A model generated the notes under the pieces. It made no database searches. It was not told where the DNA came from and saw only the letters and a list, made by a program, of their open reading frames with translations. A DNA stretch of 64,000 nt from Closterium sp. NIES-65 (Eukaryota; Streptophyta; Zygnematophyceae; Desmidiales; Closteriaceae), in assembly GCA_948144175.1 (NCBI GenBank), contig CANXME010001990.1:1-64000 (forward strand). Direction: 5' to 3'. A program made the position numbers and the translations under genes. Shown in pieces: positions 52,530-64,000 of this stretch. Position 1 is the first letter of the stretch. Each line of letters begins with the position of its first letter.

Positions 52530-54041
52530 TGGTATGAGAGCAGACAAGGCAAAACCCCACCTCGTTCCAACTCCTACAATATTAGAAGACATGGCAACAC
52601 AAAAGGAGAGAAGCTCCTCTAACGGCTCTCCCGGCACTACTCCTACTCCACCTCCAGCCTCTGGCCAACAGACAGAGGGAGGCACGGTAACAAGACCAGC
52701 TGCTGAGTCCACAAAAACTCCTACGAACCAAACGACCGGCTTCGACCCAAACATGATGGAGAAGTTCTTCTCCTTCATGTCCTTCTACGAACAGCACCAG
52801 CAAACAGCACCTGCGCAGTCAAACAACAGCGACAACAACGATGGTGTCACGCCCATGAGTCTTGATGGCTCATCCTACGCGCGCGGAAATCAGCAGCAAC
52901 CCACCTTCGCTCCGTACGAGCATCAACGCGGCTCCATTAGCTTCATGCCGCATCAGCAGCCTTCACCTTGACAAGAAAAGACACTGGACGCACTTCAGGT
53001 TCAATCGCAGTTTGCACACGTCTTAAAGCTGCAGACATCGAGACCATTCGACAGGAAAGACTTCTATACCTGGTCATTCGAGTTCGAGCTGATGATGGAA
53101 GGCGCGCAAGTCCTCGGATTCTACGACGGTTCCCTGCCATACCCAACGCACAGAACGCAGTATGACAAGCAGCAATGTACGTATCAGTCACTGATGGCGT
53201 ACACGATTCCGTTACGCAGCATAACACCAAACGAACAGCAGAAGATCCGGTTTTATCGGGGATACGACAACTATGCCGAGCTCGCGTACAACCACTTGAA
53301 GAACATGTATCAAGCAACAGACAGCGTCAATCAGAGCCGGTTAATGGCATAGGTGACAATAGTGGAAATGAAACCTGGTGAAAAAGGGATGGCGTATATC
53401 AGTTGTTGTCGCGGACTGCGCGACAGACTCCTTCGATGCGGAGGAGCGATATCTCAAGAAGCCTTTGTCACTGTCATCATTGCTCGACTTGGTCCCCATT
53501 GGCGCTCCACCCGAGCCCTTCTCCGAGCTCACGAGAAGATCTCTGAAGCAGCATTTTGAGCTGAAATTCACGCCAAGCAGCAAGACATGGGCGTGCACGC
53601 GGAAAATCACGCCGAATAACGCTAGTACCTGAGTTCGCTTTTCACACTCAACGACGGTACAACAACAACAACCACAACAACAAGATCCGACAGAATAAGC
53701 ATCAACCACAACGGCACGTACCATCGTTCTGCCACCTTTACAAGACGTCAGGACATCCTCGCACATACTGCCCAAATCAGCTGCAGTCAACGCCACCGCA
53801 ACGTCAACTTCGACCCTCAAGCAGTCAAGTGGCCTCCACGCAGGCGCAGCCCACCAGTCAAACGCAGTCTTCAACGACATCGACGACACAATCTCTACAA
53901 GGAACAAGAAATATCGTCAGCTGTATGGCGAGATTGACAAACTCCTGCATCACCGAGTCACCGCCCCACTACTCACCGGAAGAACAACTCGACGAAAGGA
54001 CCCCTCGTCGCGAGTCTTTGGAACCAAACCCGACGTACACA
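52530..54041 (+). mobile_element. Ty1/copia element C, left part (gag), broken
   Basis: Starts with the primer-binding site. A gag-type region follows, with residues such as FDRKDFYTWSFEFELMMEGA and YDNYAELAYNHLKNMYQATD, then a zinc-knuckle remnant near 53735 (CHLYKTSGHPRTYC). The element is interrupted at 54042 by element B and continues at about 61026. It is a fossil with numerous breaks. Codon and base composition (lower GC) differ from elements A and B, so it is a separate copia lineage. Confidence 0.88.
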
Positions 54042-54174
54042 TGTCAGAACATTATGGCTTATACATTTGTGTAGGCTATAGTGGGGTAGCCCATAAGGGG
54101 TACAACCCAATTAGGGTTAGTACTTGTACCCAACTCTTTCATAGTTCAATCATTCTCTCGTTTCATTCTTCACA
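54042..54174 (+). repeat. 133-bp 5' LTR of copia element B
   Basis: Begins TGTCAGAACATTATGG and ends TTCTTCACA, directly followed by the primer-binding site TGGTATAGAGC. Same length as, and about 87% identical by eye to, the LTR at 5322-5454. Confidence 0.88.
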
Positions 54175-54289
54175 TGGTATAGAGCTGGTTCCCTCGTGGG
54201 AACTGTTCATAGGGCCCACCAATTTTTTTTTCTTGCCAGCAGCACGCTTGGCCCCTGCCCGAGTCGCGCCCCGAGTCGTCCCCCCTCTA

Positions 54290-55135
54290 GCGGCCTCTAG
54301 CAGCCACTAATGGCCCTGTCGCGCCGCCCTTTCGGCCCCGTCGTGCCGCCCTTGCGGCCCTGTCACGCCGCCCTTGCGGCCCCTTCGCGCCGCCCCTTAC
54401 GCGGCCTCGTCGCCACCCTTTCCTACGACCCCGTCGCCGCCCTTTCAGCGGCCCCGTCGCCGCCCTTTTAGCGGCCCCGTCGCCGCCCTTCCACGGCCCC
54501 GTCGCCGCCCTTTCGCGGCCTCGCCGCTCGCCCTTACAGCGGCCCCGTCGCCCGCCCTTCCGCGGCCCCGACACCGCCCTAAAGCGGCCCTGTTGCTGCC
54601 CTCCAGCGGCCCCGTCGCCGCCCTTTCAGCGGCCCAACGGCCGCCCTTTCAGTGGCCCCGTCGCCGCCCGCCCTTTCAGCGGGCCCCGTCGCCGCCCTTT
54701 CAACGGCCCCACCGCCGCCCTTTCAGTGGTCCCGTCGCCGCCCGCCCTTTCAGCGGGCCCCGTCGCCGCCCTTTCAGCGGCCCTTCGCCGCCCTTCCCTT
54801 GGCGCGTCGCCGCCCTTTCAGCGGCCCGTCGCCGCCCTTTCAGCGGCCTTGTCGCCGCCCGTCGCCGCCCTTTCAGCGGCCTTGTCGCCGCCCTTCCACG
54901 GCCCCGTCGCCGCTCAGCCGCCCAGCGCTCAAGCCGCCGAGCCGCCCAGCAGCCGAGCCGCCCGACAGCCGAGCCGTCCGACCACCGAGCCGCCCAGCAG
55001 CCGAGCCGCCGAGCCGCCCAGCAGCCGAGCCGCCCGACCGCCGAGCCGCCCAGCAGCCGAGCCGCCTGACCGCCGAGCCGCCGAGCTGCCGAGCAGCCGA
55101 AAGGCCCGACCGCTGAGCCGCCCGACAGCCCCACT
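54290..55135. repeat. GC-rich tandem repeats in the leader of element B
   Basis: About 30 irregular units around CCGTCGCCGCCCTTTCAGCG (54300-54910), then units around CCGAGCCGCCCAGCAG (54920-55120). They lie between primer-binding site and gag. They give Pro/Arg/Ser-only frames on one strand and Gly/Arg-rich frames on the other. Confidence 0.85.
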
Positions 55136-55208
55136 TGCCTGGTAAGAGCAAAGTCTCTGCCACTGCACTGCCTTGCCCCACTGTACTCACTGCCTGTCTA
55201 CTGCTGTT

Positions 55209-56460
55209 ATGGCCTCCCCTAGCGTTCTCACCTTTGACGCTGAGGGTCGGGCAGTTGACATGGAGGTCTGGGTAGATGATCTGCAGCTTTTCCTGTAGTG
55301 CGATAGGGCAGACGGCCTCTCCCTGTTTGACCTCACTTCTGGTGCCTCTCCTGCCCCTGCTGCTGATGCTGACGCCACTCTTCGCTCATAGTGGGCCACG
55401 CACCATGCTGCTGCTCGCCTTGCTATGCGCCGCCACTTACCGACCATTGAGTGTGCACACTTTAGCCAGTACAAGAGTGCTCAGGCCTTGTACGACGCTG
55501 TAGTTGCATGCTACTCTTCCCATGCCACTACTGCACTGAGCCGCCTCATGCTACCGTACCTCTTACCTGACCTTGCTGCCTTTCCCATAGTCGCTGACCT
55601 CATTACGCACCTCCGCACTAGTGACACTCGCTACTGCGCTGCGCTTCCTGCTGAGTTCTGCGCCAAGAACCACCCCCCCCCCCCCATGTACATCACCCTC
55701 TACTACATAGTCACCCGGCTCCCTGAATCTCTCCGCGTAGTCAGGGACCACTTCCTCTCAGTTTGCCCCACCACTCTCACCGTTGACCTCCTCGAGAAGG
55801 CCCTCCTAGCGATAGAGAAGAGCATAGTCGCTGTAGGAGCCTCTCTTGGTGACCCTCGCACCCCCATCTTTGAGGGGTGTTCTCCCTCCCCCTCTTGCCC
55901 TCTGCTGCCTCTTCTGCTGCGGCCGACCTCGTTGGTTTCGAGTCGGTCGGCGCTGCGTCTGCCCCGAGCGGGAAACGCCGCGCTGGCAGGGGCAAGGGGG
56001 GCAAGGGCACAGGAGGGGCTCGAGGGGGCGGTGGAGGTGGTGGTGGAGGCAATGGAGGGAGTGGGGGTGGTGGTGGGAGTGGTGCCGGGAGTGGCGGCGG
56101 CGGCGGCAGCAGTGGAGGAGGCGGGGGCGGTGGAGGTGGCGGAGAGAGCGAACGCGGTGGAGGTGGCGGAGGTGGCGGAGGTGGAGGAGGCGGCGGAGGC
56201 GGCGGAGGCGGCGGCGGCGGTGGTGCTGGAGCGGGTCATGACTCTGCGCAGAGGAGTGGCTCAGGTGGTGGTCCGCGCCAGCAGCAGCGGAGTGGTGTGA
56301 CCCTCTCCCCTCAGCAGCTTTGTGAGTGTTACGCTGCACGTCAACGCGGTGGGGGTTTTGGCCCTTCGCTTACGTCCTCCGTACCGGCGATCGAGCTTTT
56401 GAGCAGTGCGAAGGCCCGCACTCCACCCAGCGCTGCTTTGGTCGCTTGACGGAGGCGTGG
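55209..56460 (+). pseudogene. Gag region of copia element B
   Basis: Begins at ATG with MASPSVLTFDAEGRAVDME, continues with HLPTIECAHFSQYKSAQALY and VTRLPESLRVVRDHF, typical of copia gag (UBN2-type), then a Gly-rich stretch and SGVTLSPQQLCECYAARQRG, the same motif that opens element A at the window edge. Part of a broken element. Confidence 0.8.
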
Positions 56461-57419
56461 CGTTGCCAATTCCCTAAGGCGTGAGAGATCCCTCGCTGAG
56501 GAGATCTGTCTAAAGCCGGGGTTGCTATCTTTGATCTTGATTTTGATGCTATTCTTGCTGCCATGTATGCTGTTGATACTTGTGTTGCGGGTGACTCTTA
56601 CTTGTGTGTACCGCCTGACCCGGTCATTGAGGCTACTGCTCTATGAGCTGGTGAGGATGCTGCTCTAGATGCTAGTGCATCTGCTGCCCCAGGTGCCAGT
56701 GCGTCTGCTGCCCCAGATGCTAGTGAATCTGCTCTCTCAGGTACTACGTCGGCTCAGGCCTTCCACACCTTCACCCTTGACTCGGGTGCGTCCCGCTCCT
56801 TCTTTCGAGACCGCACCACTCTTACGCCGCTTAGTCGGCCGGTTGCAGTCTCCCTGGCAGACCCCTCTGGGGGTTCTGTCCTTGCTAGCTTCTCCACTGT
56901 ACTACTGTGCCCGGCAGCCCCCTCTGGCACCCTGTCAGGTCTCTACCTCCCCTCGTTCTCTACGAACTTGGTGAGTGGAGCGGACCTACAGGATAGGGGG
57001 GTTGACCAGTTCACTCCTGCAAGTCAGCGAGTGACCCACTGCACGTGTGCTCGGACAGGTCGACACTTGGCCACGTTCACCCGTCGGCCAGGGTCGAGCT
57101 TGTACACCCTTACTACTGAGTCTCCTCCGGTTGCTGAGTCTGGTCAGGTAGCTGCGTCGAGTCAAGTGTTTGTTGCGGTGTCCAGGTCTGGTCCTGAGTC
57201 TGCCCCCTGCTCGTGTCGTCTGCTGTCCCACCAGACTCCCCTTTGGCACCACCGCCTAGGTCACAACTCCTAGCCTCGTCTCCGAGGCATGGCCTCCCAT
57301 GTCCTTGTCTCTGGTCTCCCTCGGTCTCTCCCTCCCCTTCCTCTAGGGCCTGGCCCTACCTTTGTCCCCTGCGTCGAGGGACGACAGCGCGCCGCCCCTC
57401 ACTCCACTGAGTTTCCTCC

Positions 57420-58135
57420 GACAGAGGCTCCGCTGCAGACTCTCCACATGGACCTGTAGTTCCCAGCTCGCGTCAGTGGGTAGGGGCGAGAGCGGTACTT
57501 TCTACTGGTGGTTGACGACTTCTCGCGTTACACCACAGTCTTCCCCTTGCGCAGCAAGGGTGACGTCACTGAGGTGTCGATCGACTGGATCCGCGCAGCT
57601 CGTCTCCAGCTCAGAGAGAGTTTCGGCTCGGACTTTCTTGTTCTGCGTCTGCACTCGGACAGAGGCGGGGAGTTTTCCTCTGCCCGTCTGGGAGCCTTCT
57701 GCCGTAGACACGGCATCCGCCAAACCTTCACGCTTCCGGCCTCTTCACAGCAAAATGGGATTGCTGAGCGCCGCATTGGCATGGTCATGGACGTCGCGCG
57801 TACGTCCATGATGCATGCGGCTGCCCCCCATTTTCTGTGGCCGTTTGCGGTTCAGTACGCCATGCATCAGCTCAACCTTCAGCCCCAGGTCTCCTTGCCA
57901 GAGGCCTCCCCGGCCTTGCGGTGGACCGGGAAGGTTGGCGATGCGTCTGCCTTTCGGGTCTGGGGATCTCGGGCGATTGTCCGTGACTTGTCTGCGGACA
58001 AGCTGTCCCCCCGTGCTGTTCCCTGCGTCTTCCTTGGCTTCCCCCCTGACGCGCTTGGGTGGCAGTTTTACCACCCCACCTCGCGCCGTGTTCTGTCCTC
58101 CTAGGACGTCATCTTTGACGAGTCGGTGCCTTACT
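57420..58135 (+). pseudogene. Integrase domain of copia element B
   Basis: Contains VDDFSRYTTVFPL, VLRLHSDRGGEFSSARLG and QQNGIAERRIGMVMDVAR, followed by ALRWTGKVGDASAFRVWG, closely matching element A. Fossil. Confidence 0.88.
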
Positions 58136-59699
58136 ACCGTCTCTTCCCCTACTGCACTGCGCCCCTCCCCCCGCCGCCGCTCTTCCTTGTGCCAGGTCCT
58201 CTCGTGGTAGACCCCCTCCCCCCTCACGGTCCTGCCCCGTCAGGTGTGTCCCAGGTAGACGCAGTCGAACCTGTCAAGGTAGCTGTTGACTCTGGTGCTG
58301 CTAGAGGTGCTAGGTCTACGGGTGCCGGGTCTGGGGGTGCTGAGTCTGGGGGTGCTGAGACGGGGGGTGCTGAGCCTTGGGGTGGTGAGTTTGGGGGTGC
58401 TGAGCCTGGGGGTGCTAGGTCTGCTCGTGTGGCCGCCGGCGGTGCTTTGTCGCGGCGGGAGCCACTTTCTCCACAGGAGCTGCGTGAGTGGTTTGCCCGC
58501 CGCTGGAGACGTGCTGCTGAGACTGGGGGTGTTGCTGGGGGTGTTGGCGCTAGTGTCTCTACATGCGCTGGTGCGTCTGGGGGTGCTACTGAGCCTACTA
58601 GAGCTGGTGCTGCTGGAGCTGGAGCTGCTGGAGCTGGAGCTGCTGGGGGTGTTGGCACTGGTGGTGCTGGAGGCACTGATGTTTCTGAGGCTACTGGAGC
58701 TGCCAGTCCTACTAGAGCTGGGGCTGGAGCTGGAGCTGCTGGGGGTGTTGGCGCAGGCGGTGCTGCTGGCGCTGGTGCTTCTGAGGGTACTGGAGTTGGC
58801 GCTGTTGGAGCTGGAGGTGCTGCTGGCGCTGGTGCTGCCGCTAGGGGTACTCGTGCTGTCCTTGCTGGTTCTGGAGGCGCTGCGCCGCCGAGGCCATACT
58901 TCGTTCCGCTCTTGGAGCAGGTTCTTTGTCTCCCGCCCTCTACCGGTCCTGCTCCTCCCTTAGAGTGTCCACAGCCTTTCCGGTCGTAGTCACAGTTACA
59001 GCCCGCCTCCCCTCTACCTGCTCCTTCTCCCTACATTGGTCCTACTGGAGGTCTTGCTTAGCATCGTGAGCCTGCGTCTCGCCCTGCGTTGCCTGTTCGT
59101 GCTGCTCGCACTAGTGGTCGTACTGCGCGTCCACGTCCTCCTGCGGTCCCCGGCACACACCAGATGGCACTGCGTCCTTCCACTGCTCCTCTGCGTGTCC
59201 CGTTGCCGTCTCCTCCAGAGTCTTCTCTTCCTACTCTTGCTGACCCAGAGTCTAACTCCCTTTGTGCTGCTAGTCCTTCGGTCACGCGCCTTCTTGCTAG
59301 TGTTGTCACTGACCCTTCCTTTGAGTCCACTCCTGCGTCTGCCCTCGTTGCTGAGCTTGTCGACTTCGCTGCTCGCTGTCGTCTATACTACGCTACCAGT
59401 CTCGTTGCTGAGTCTGAGTCTGTCTGTCCTCCGTACGTCGGGGGTGAGTGAGCTCTTAGCACGGACGTCCTTGAGGACAGGCAGGATGATTTCCAGTGCT
59501 TTGTGGCTGCTTTGCCCCATCTCGTGTCCACGCTGATTGCCCCTGAGGGAGACCCGGATGCACCAGACATCCTGACTCCTTGATCGTACGCTGAGGCGAT
59601 CGAGGGTCCCTAATCCTCTCAGTGGCATTCGGCCATGGACACAAAGATGGCTTCCTGAAAGTCCACAGGCACCTACGTCGACGACGTTCCCCCACCTGG

Positions 59700-61020
59700 G
59701 GCGAACATCGTCGGTGGCATGTGGATTTTCAGGGTGAAGCGGCCGTTAGGCACTCCGCCTGTCTTCAAGGCGCGTTACGTGGCTCGAGGCTTCAGTCCGC
59801 GGCAGGGAGTTGACTACTTTCAAACCTTCTCTCCCACCCCAAAGATGACCACTCTTTGGGTGCTACTGCACAAAGCTGCTCAGCGCGATTACGAGCTTCA
59901 CTCTCTTGACTTCAGCATAGCTTTCCTGCAGGGCAGCCTCCATGAGCAGATCTGACTGCGCCGCCCTCCTGGCTTCACTCGGTCGTTTCCTCCTGGTACC
60001 CAGTGGAGCCTCCGGCGGCCAGTCTACGGTCTCCATCAGGCGCCCCGTGAGTGGTACGACACACTGAGGACTACGCTTGCGGCTCTTGGGTTTGCTCCTT
60101 CTACAGCCGACCCGTCGCTGTTTCTGCGCATCGACACCTCTCTGCCGCCATTCTACATCCTCGTGTACGTCGACGACTTGGTATTTGCCACTGCTGACAC
60201 TGCTCGACTCGCCCACGTGAAGTCCAAGCTGCAGAAGAGACACACGTGCATAGACCTGGGTGAACTGCGCAGCTACCTTGGCTTGGAGATCACCCAGGAT
60301 AGAGCACAGCGCACCATCACCCTGACTCAGTGACACATGGTGCAGCAGGTCCTTCAGCGCTTCGGCTTCACGTACTCCTCGCCTCAGGCCACTCCTCTGT
60401 CTACTCGCCACTCGCTCTCAGCTCTGCCTTCGGATGAGTCCATAGAGTCGAGTGGCCCGTACCTTGAGCTTGTTGGTTGCCTCATGTACCTGATGACCTG
60501 CACACGACCTGACCTTGCATACCCTCTTAGCATCTTGGCACGCTATGTTGCTCCTGGGAGACACCGACCAGAGCACATGGCTGCAGCGAAGAGGGTGTTG
60601 CGCTACGTGTGCAGTACGTCGGGCATGGGGCTAGTGCTTGGAGGGAGACGTCGAGTGGTCCTCACAGGTCACGCTGACCCTTCTTGGGCTGACGACTAGG
60701 CTCTGCAGCGGTCGTCACAGGGTTACACCTTCAGCCTTGGCTCCGGCTCTGTTTTGTGGCGGTCTACCCGCTCGTCTTCTGTTCTCAGCTCCAGTTGTGA
60801 GGCTGAGATCTACGCCGGGGCCATGGCTGCACAGGAGCTACGCTAGCTCACCTATCTGCTGACTGACCTAGGAGAGCAGCCTCGTTCTCCTCCAGTTCTG
60901 TACGTAGACAACAAGGCCATGCTGGCCTTGTGTCGGGAGCACAGACTGGAGCACAGAACGAAGCACATTGCTCTCCGCTATTTCCTGGCTCGTGAGCTGC
61001 AGCAGCGTGGTCAGCTCCAC
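59700..61020 (+). pseudogene. RT and RNase H domains of copia element B
   Basis: RT motifs MWIFRVKRPLGTPPVFKA, LDFSIAFLQGSLHEQI, FYILVYVDDLVFAT and LGELRSYLGLEI; then RNase H region with YVDNKAMLALCREHRLEHRT. Homologous to element A 3590-5100. Fossil. Confidence 0.88.
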
Positions 61021-61025
61021 CTCAC

Positions 61026-64000
61026 ACGAAGACAAGGGATAGTGTAACTTTAGTTACGAGAGACTAACGTGATTATGCAAATGTCGAAAGTCTTAACTGC
61101 AGAAGGACCCGGCTACAACTTAATTAGCGTCAGTCAACTGATGGCGAAAGGAATTGATCTTGAAGCAGACAGCATCACTCAGGGGTTCAAGCTGTACTTT
61201 GGGAGAGGTGGACTCTACATCGGCAAAGCGGTCCTGAAGAAGAACGTCTTCGTTCTCGACTTTGTTCCCGAACAAGGCATGGCCGGCAGCGATGCCATCG
61301 ACAATTTCGCCTCCTGGACACACCCGCCAGATCTCGACCCCAACTTCAATCCTGGAGGCTTCTGGTACTCGCACACTATACCTGAAGTAGATCGAACAAG
61401 AGCGTTAGCAACAATCCAACAAACATCGGCAGCAGCAGAGACAATGCCGGCAGCAGCAGAGACAACATCGGCAGCAGCAGAGACAACATTGTCAGCAGCA
61501 GAGACAACACCGGCAGCAGTAGAGGCAACACCGACTACGACACCATCAACAGCACCAGCTCCACTCAACGATACTCCACTGACTCGTGCGCAGCAGTTAA
61601 CTCCCACACCACGATAAGTCCACAGAAGCGCCAACTTCACCACCGGTTTTTATCCCAACTCCGACCTGTACAGGTGCTCACTCGGACATCGTGCTGGCGA
61701 AGACATCTGGCACTCAAAAATGGGACACCCGAGCAACACAACGTTAAACAACACGATTCCGAGCAGGCATCCTTGATAAAGATTCACTACTTCTACTCAA
61801 CGGCAGAGAACTTCAACGAGTCCGCGGAACGTGTTTTACCTGCCCCAAAGCCGACTTATCGCATCAGCCGTTCGTCTCTCACCACAACCCAAGCGCACCA
61901 GCGTACGCACCACTGGAGAAGGTGTACAGCGACATACTGTACAATCGTGAATCCGGGCAAGGAGCCTGTAACTACGTCATCACGTTCATCGACGCCGCCA
62001 CACGATACATCTGGCACTTCAACCTCCCGAGTCGCGACATGGCCCTTGACGCTTTCGCCGCTTGGCTTCCAGCAGCAGAACGAGAATCAGGAGTGGAGCT
62101 GAAAAGTTTCCAGTCACGGGGGAGGGGAATATCAGTCACAGAAATTCAAGGACTACTTAGCGGAAAGAGGCATCAAAAGGCTCATGTCCCTTCCCTACAC
62201 CCATCAACAGCAAGGCGTGGCAGAAAGAATGAACAAGACTCTTCATAACACCATGCGCAAACTGTTGCGTGGCATGCGGCTACCCAACCACCAGTAGCCC
62301 GAGGCGATGGACCACGCTGTCATGCTGCACAACTTGCTCTCGTCATCATCTCTCCCGAACAACACATCACTACACCTGTTGTGGACAGGATATTTGGGCA
62401 GCAAAAAAATGTTGCGAGTGTTTGGCTGCATGGTACAGTACCGACTCCCAGCTGCACAAGCTGGCCGATTTTCTCAACGTGCACAGTGGGGAGTACACCT
62501 AAGCATCGAAAAACATTACAACTCATGGAAGATTTTCTACGTCCACTCAAAGGAAACATTAGCAGGACGTGACGTGATTTTCTACAAACGACTTACCCTC
62601 TCAACATACCTGCCAACCTGGAAGAAGACCGAGACCCCACAGGTGGATTTCATGGTGATCGAGCCTTCGCTTTGGCAGCGGACGAAGCTGACTGGGACGA
62701 GCAGAATGTGGACGGAGCTTCGGAGGAAGTCGGATCTCTTCCCTACTGTTCCGTCGACGTCCCAATGGACGACGAAAACCCTCGCGAAAGCATCAACGCC
62801 GAAGTCTATTACCACTTCGCCGACAACGGTTACGTTACACGTGCAAGAGTCAACACCGATAAAGCAGAATGCGTAGGACCCAACTTCACACCTGATCCAG
62901 AAGCAGGAGACAAAACAGCTTATCCCGAGGACACAAATCTCCCCCGCTACACACAGAGTGGGGTGCAGATAGTGGGACTCGTCACCGCCGTCCATGGAGC
63001 AGCACCACCTAAGGAGCCTGCCATGATTCAGTAGGCTGTAGGGGGGAGCATAGGGAAAAATGGTGCGAAGCCATGGACAAGGAGTTGAAGGCGCTGGAAG
63101 AACACAACACCTAGAAATTCGTACCCATCGAAGTGACTTGCAACAAGACAATACTCACCGGGAAATGGGTTTTCCGTGTGAAAACTCTCAGAATCCCAAC
63201 CACTAGACCATTGGGATAAAAGGGCTTGTTTTAGTAGCGGGTCAGTGCGCCCATAACCCCCCAGGCGAACGCGCCTGTAACCCTCTCCAGGATCAATCGG
63301 GCATCCACTATGCAGATCTACTGACAAAAACATTGGCAGACGGAACCATCGACAAATTCAATGCGCGCTGGGTCTTTCGTGGCTTCGATCAAGAGCACGA
63401 ACGAGACTTCACCGAAACATTCGCTTCGATCATTCGACACTCCTCACTGCGGATTCTTCTCGTGATAGCCGCCATGAAGTGAAAAAAACTCTGACAAATC
63501 GACATCGCCAATGCCTTCCTCTACGCCCCTGTCGACGCTGAAATCTTCGTCGACCAACCTCACGGGTCTAATGCAGACCCTAACCGAGCCTGTCAGCTGC
63601 TAAAATCCCTGTACAGGATCAAGCAGGCTCTGAGGCTGTGGCAGCAGTACCTACACGCCCGGCTAATTCGCATCGGATTCTATCAACTGCCACACAATCA
63701 AGAGAGGTACCGACTCACGAAAGGCGTCGACTACATTCTGCTCATCGTCTACGTAGACGATTTGCTCTACATCGGCTCGTTTGACGGTATTACAACCTGG
63801 TTTGAAGGGGAGCTGCAGCGGGATTTCACACTCACCGTCTCCTCCACCGTGACGCAGTACCTCCGGCTCAACATATAGGAAGGAGAAAACGCGATCCGCC
63901 TCAGCGCTGCAAAATACGCCGACACCATCGCTAAACGCTTTGGATTAACCCCGACCACAATCTCCACGCCATACCGCTACACCGACGGAAACTGCAAGGA
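61026..64000 (+). mobile_element. Ty1/copia element C, right part (pol), runs off the window
   Basis: Resumes after nested element B with a pre-integrase region (GYNLISVSQLMAKGIDLEAD), then a spacer with AAETTSAAAETT-type repeats (61425-61530), an integrase region about 61900-62600 containing DILYNRESGQGACNYVITFI and the plant copia post-core motif, and RT about 63150-64000 with QIDIANAFLYAPVDAEIFVD and LLIVYVDDLLYIGS. RNase H and the 3' LTR lie beyond the window. Broken in many places. Confidence 0.88.
61425..61530 (+). repeat. GCAGCAGAGACAACA repeat in element C
   Basis: Six to seven 18-bp units around GCAGCAGAGACAACATCG, encoding AAETTSA in the element's frame. It lies in the low-complexity linker between the pre-integrase and integrase regions. 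Confidence 0.88.

Larger units (their letters stand above)
54042..61025 (+). mobile_element. Ty1/copia element B nested in element C, broken
   Basis: Same family as element A. Parts: 133-bp LTR, primer-binding site TGGTATAGAGC at 54175, a ~950-bp GC-rich tandemly repeated leader, gag from about 55209, a Gly-rich stretch (about 55985-56230), protease with DSGAS near 56780, integrase about 57420-58130, a repetitive hinge about 58300-58870, RT about 59710-60340 with YVDD near 60165, and RNase H to about 61020. Only the left LTR is recognised; sequence of element C resumes directly after the RNase H region. It is a fossil with many breaks, and it is younger than C because it lies inside it. Confidence 0.9.

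Noticed and set aside
54287-55190. Long Pro/Arg and Gly/Arg frames on both strands
   Set aside because: They come from the tandem leader repeats of element B.

Overview
The window looks like nuclear DNA of a streptophyte (green-plant lineage). It carries plant-type Ty1/copia retroelements with initiator-tRNA-Met-like primer sites, several small MITE-type DNA elements, and one multi-exon leucine-rich-repeat (LRR) receptor-like kinase gene built from 72-bp LRR exons. High GC, long pyrimidine tracts, many microsatellites and very repeat-rich introns would suit a charophyte alga (a zygnematophyte such as Closterium comes to mind) or a bryophyte. That placement is inference only.

Layout. 1-5454: 3' part of a broken Ty1/copia element (A) ending in a 133-bp LTR. 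5455-10354: intergenic or upstream DNA with a ~660-bp foldback, a Tourist-like MITE (TTA duplication), a 12-bp tandem array, a triplicated segment and a hAT-like MITE (8-bp duplication). 10355-51761: one LRR receptor kinase gene on the + strand. I place 18 exons by splice sites, phase and homology; together they are about 2.9 kb of coding sequence in 41 kb. The order is an LRR N-cap, ten LRR exons, a Cys-rich juxtamembrane exon, a Pro-rich plus transmembrane exon, and five kinase exons. 52087-64000: a second copia element (C, 443-bp LTR) starting about 325 bp after the gene's stop codon. It is split at 54042-61025 by a nested copy (B) of the same family as A.

The most striking feature is the intron between LRR exons 4 and 5. 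It is about 26 kb long and holds about 24.5 kb of a 29-bp tandem repeat, roughly 830 copies, with higher-order blocks and one hAT-like MITE inside. The unit matches the last ~24 bases of exon 4 plus its 5' splice site. The same thing happens elsewhere in the gene: by my reading 13 of 18 exons have one or more tandem echoes of their edge, meaning the splice site plus adjacent exon or intron bases. Units range from 19 bp to more than 100 bp. A second recurring motif, a short palindrome of the form TTTTGAGACGTCTCAAAA or its GAGAATTCTC variant, sits at or in the unit of local duplications at five loci.

No other host protein gene, rRNA gene, convincing tRNA gene or CRISPR array was found. The many long reading frames across 13.5-38 kb are by-products of the stop-free minus strand of the satellite.
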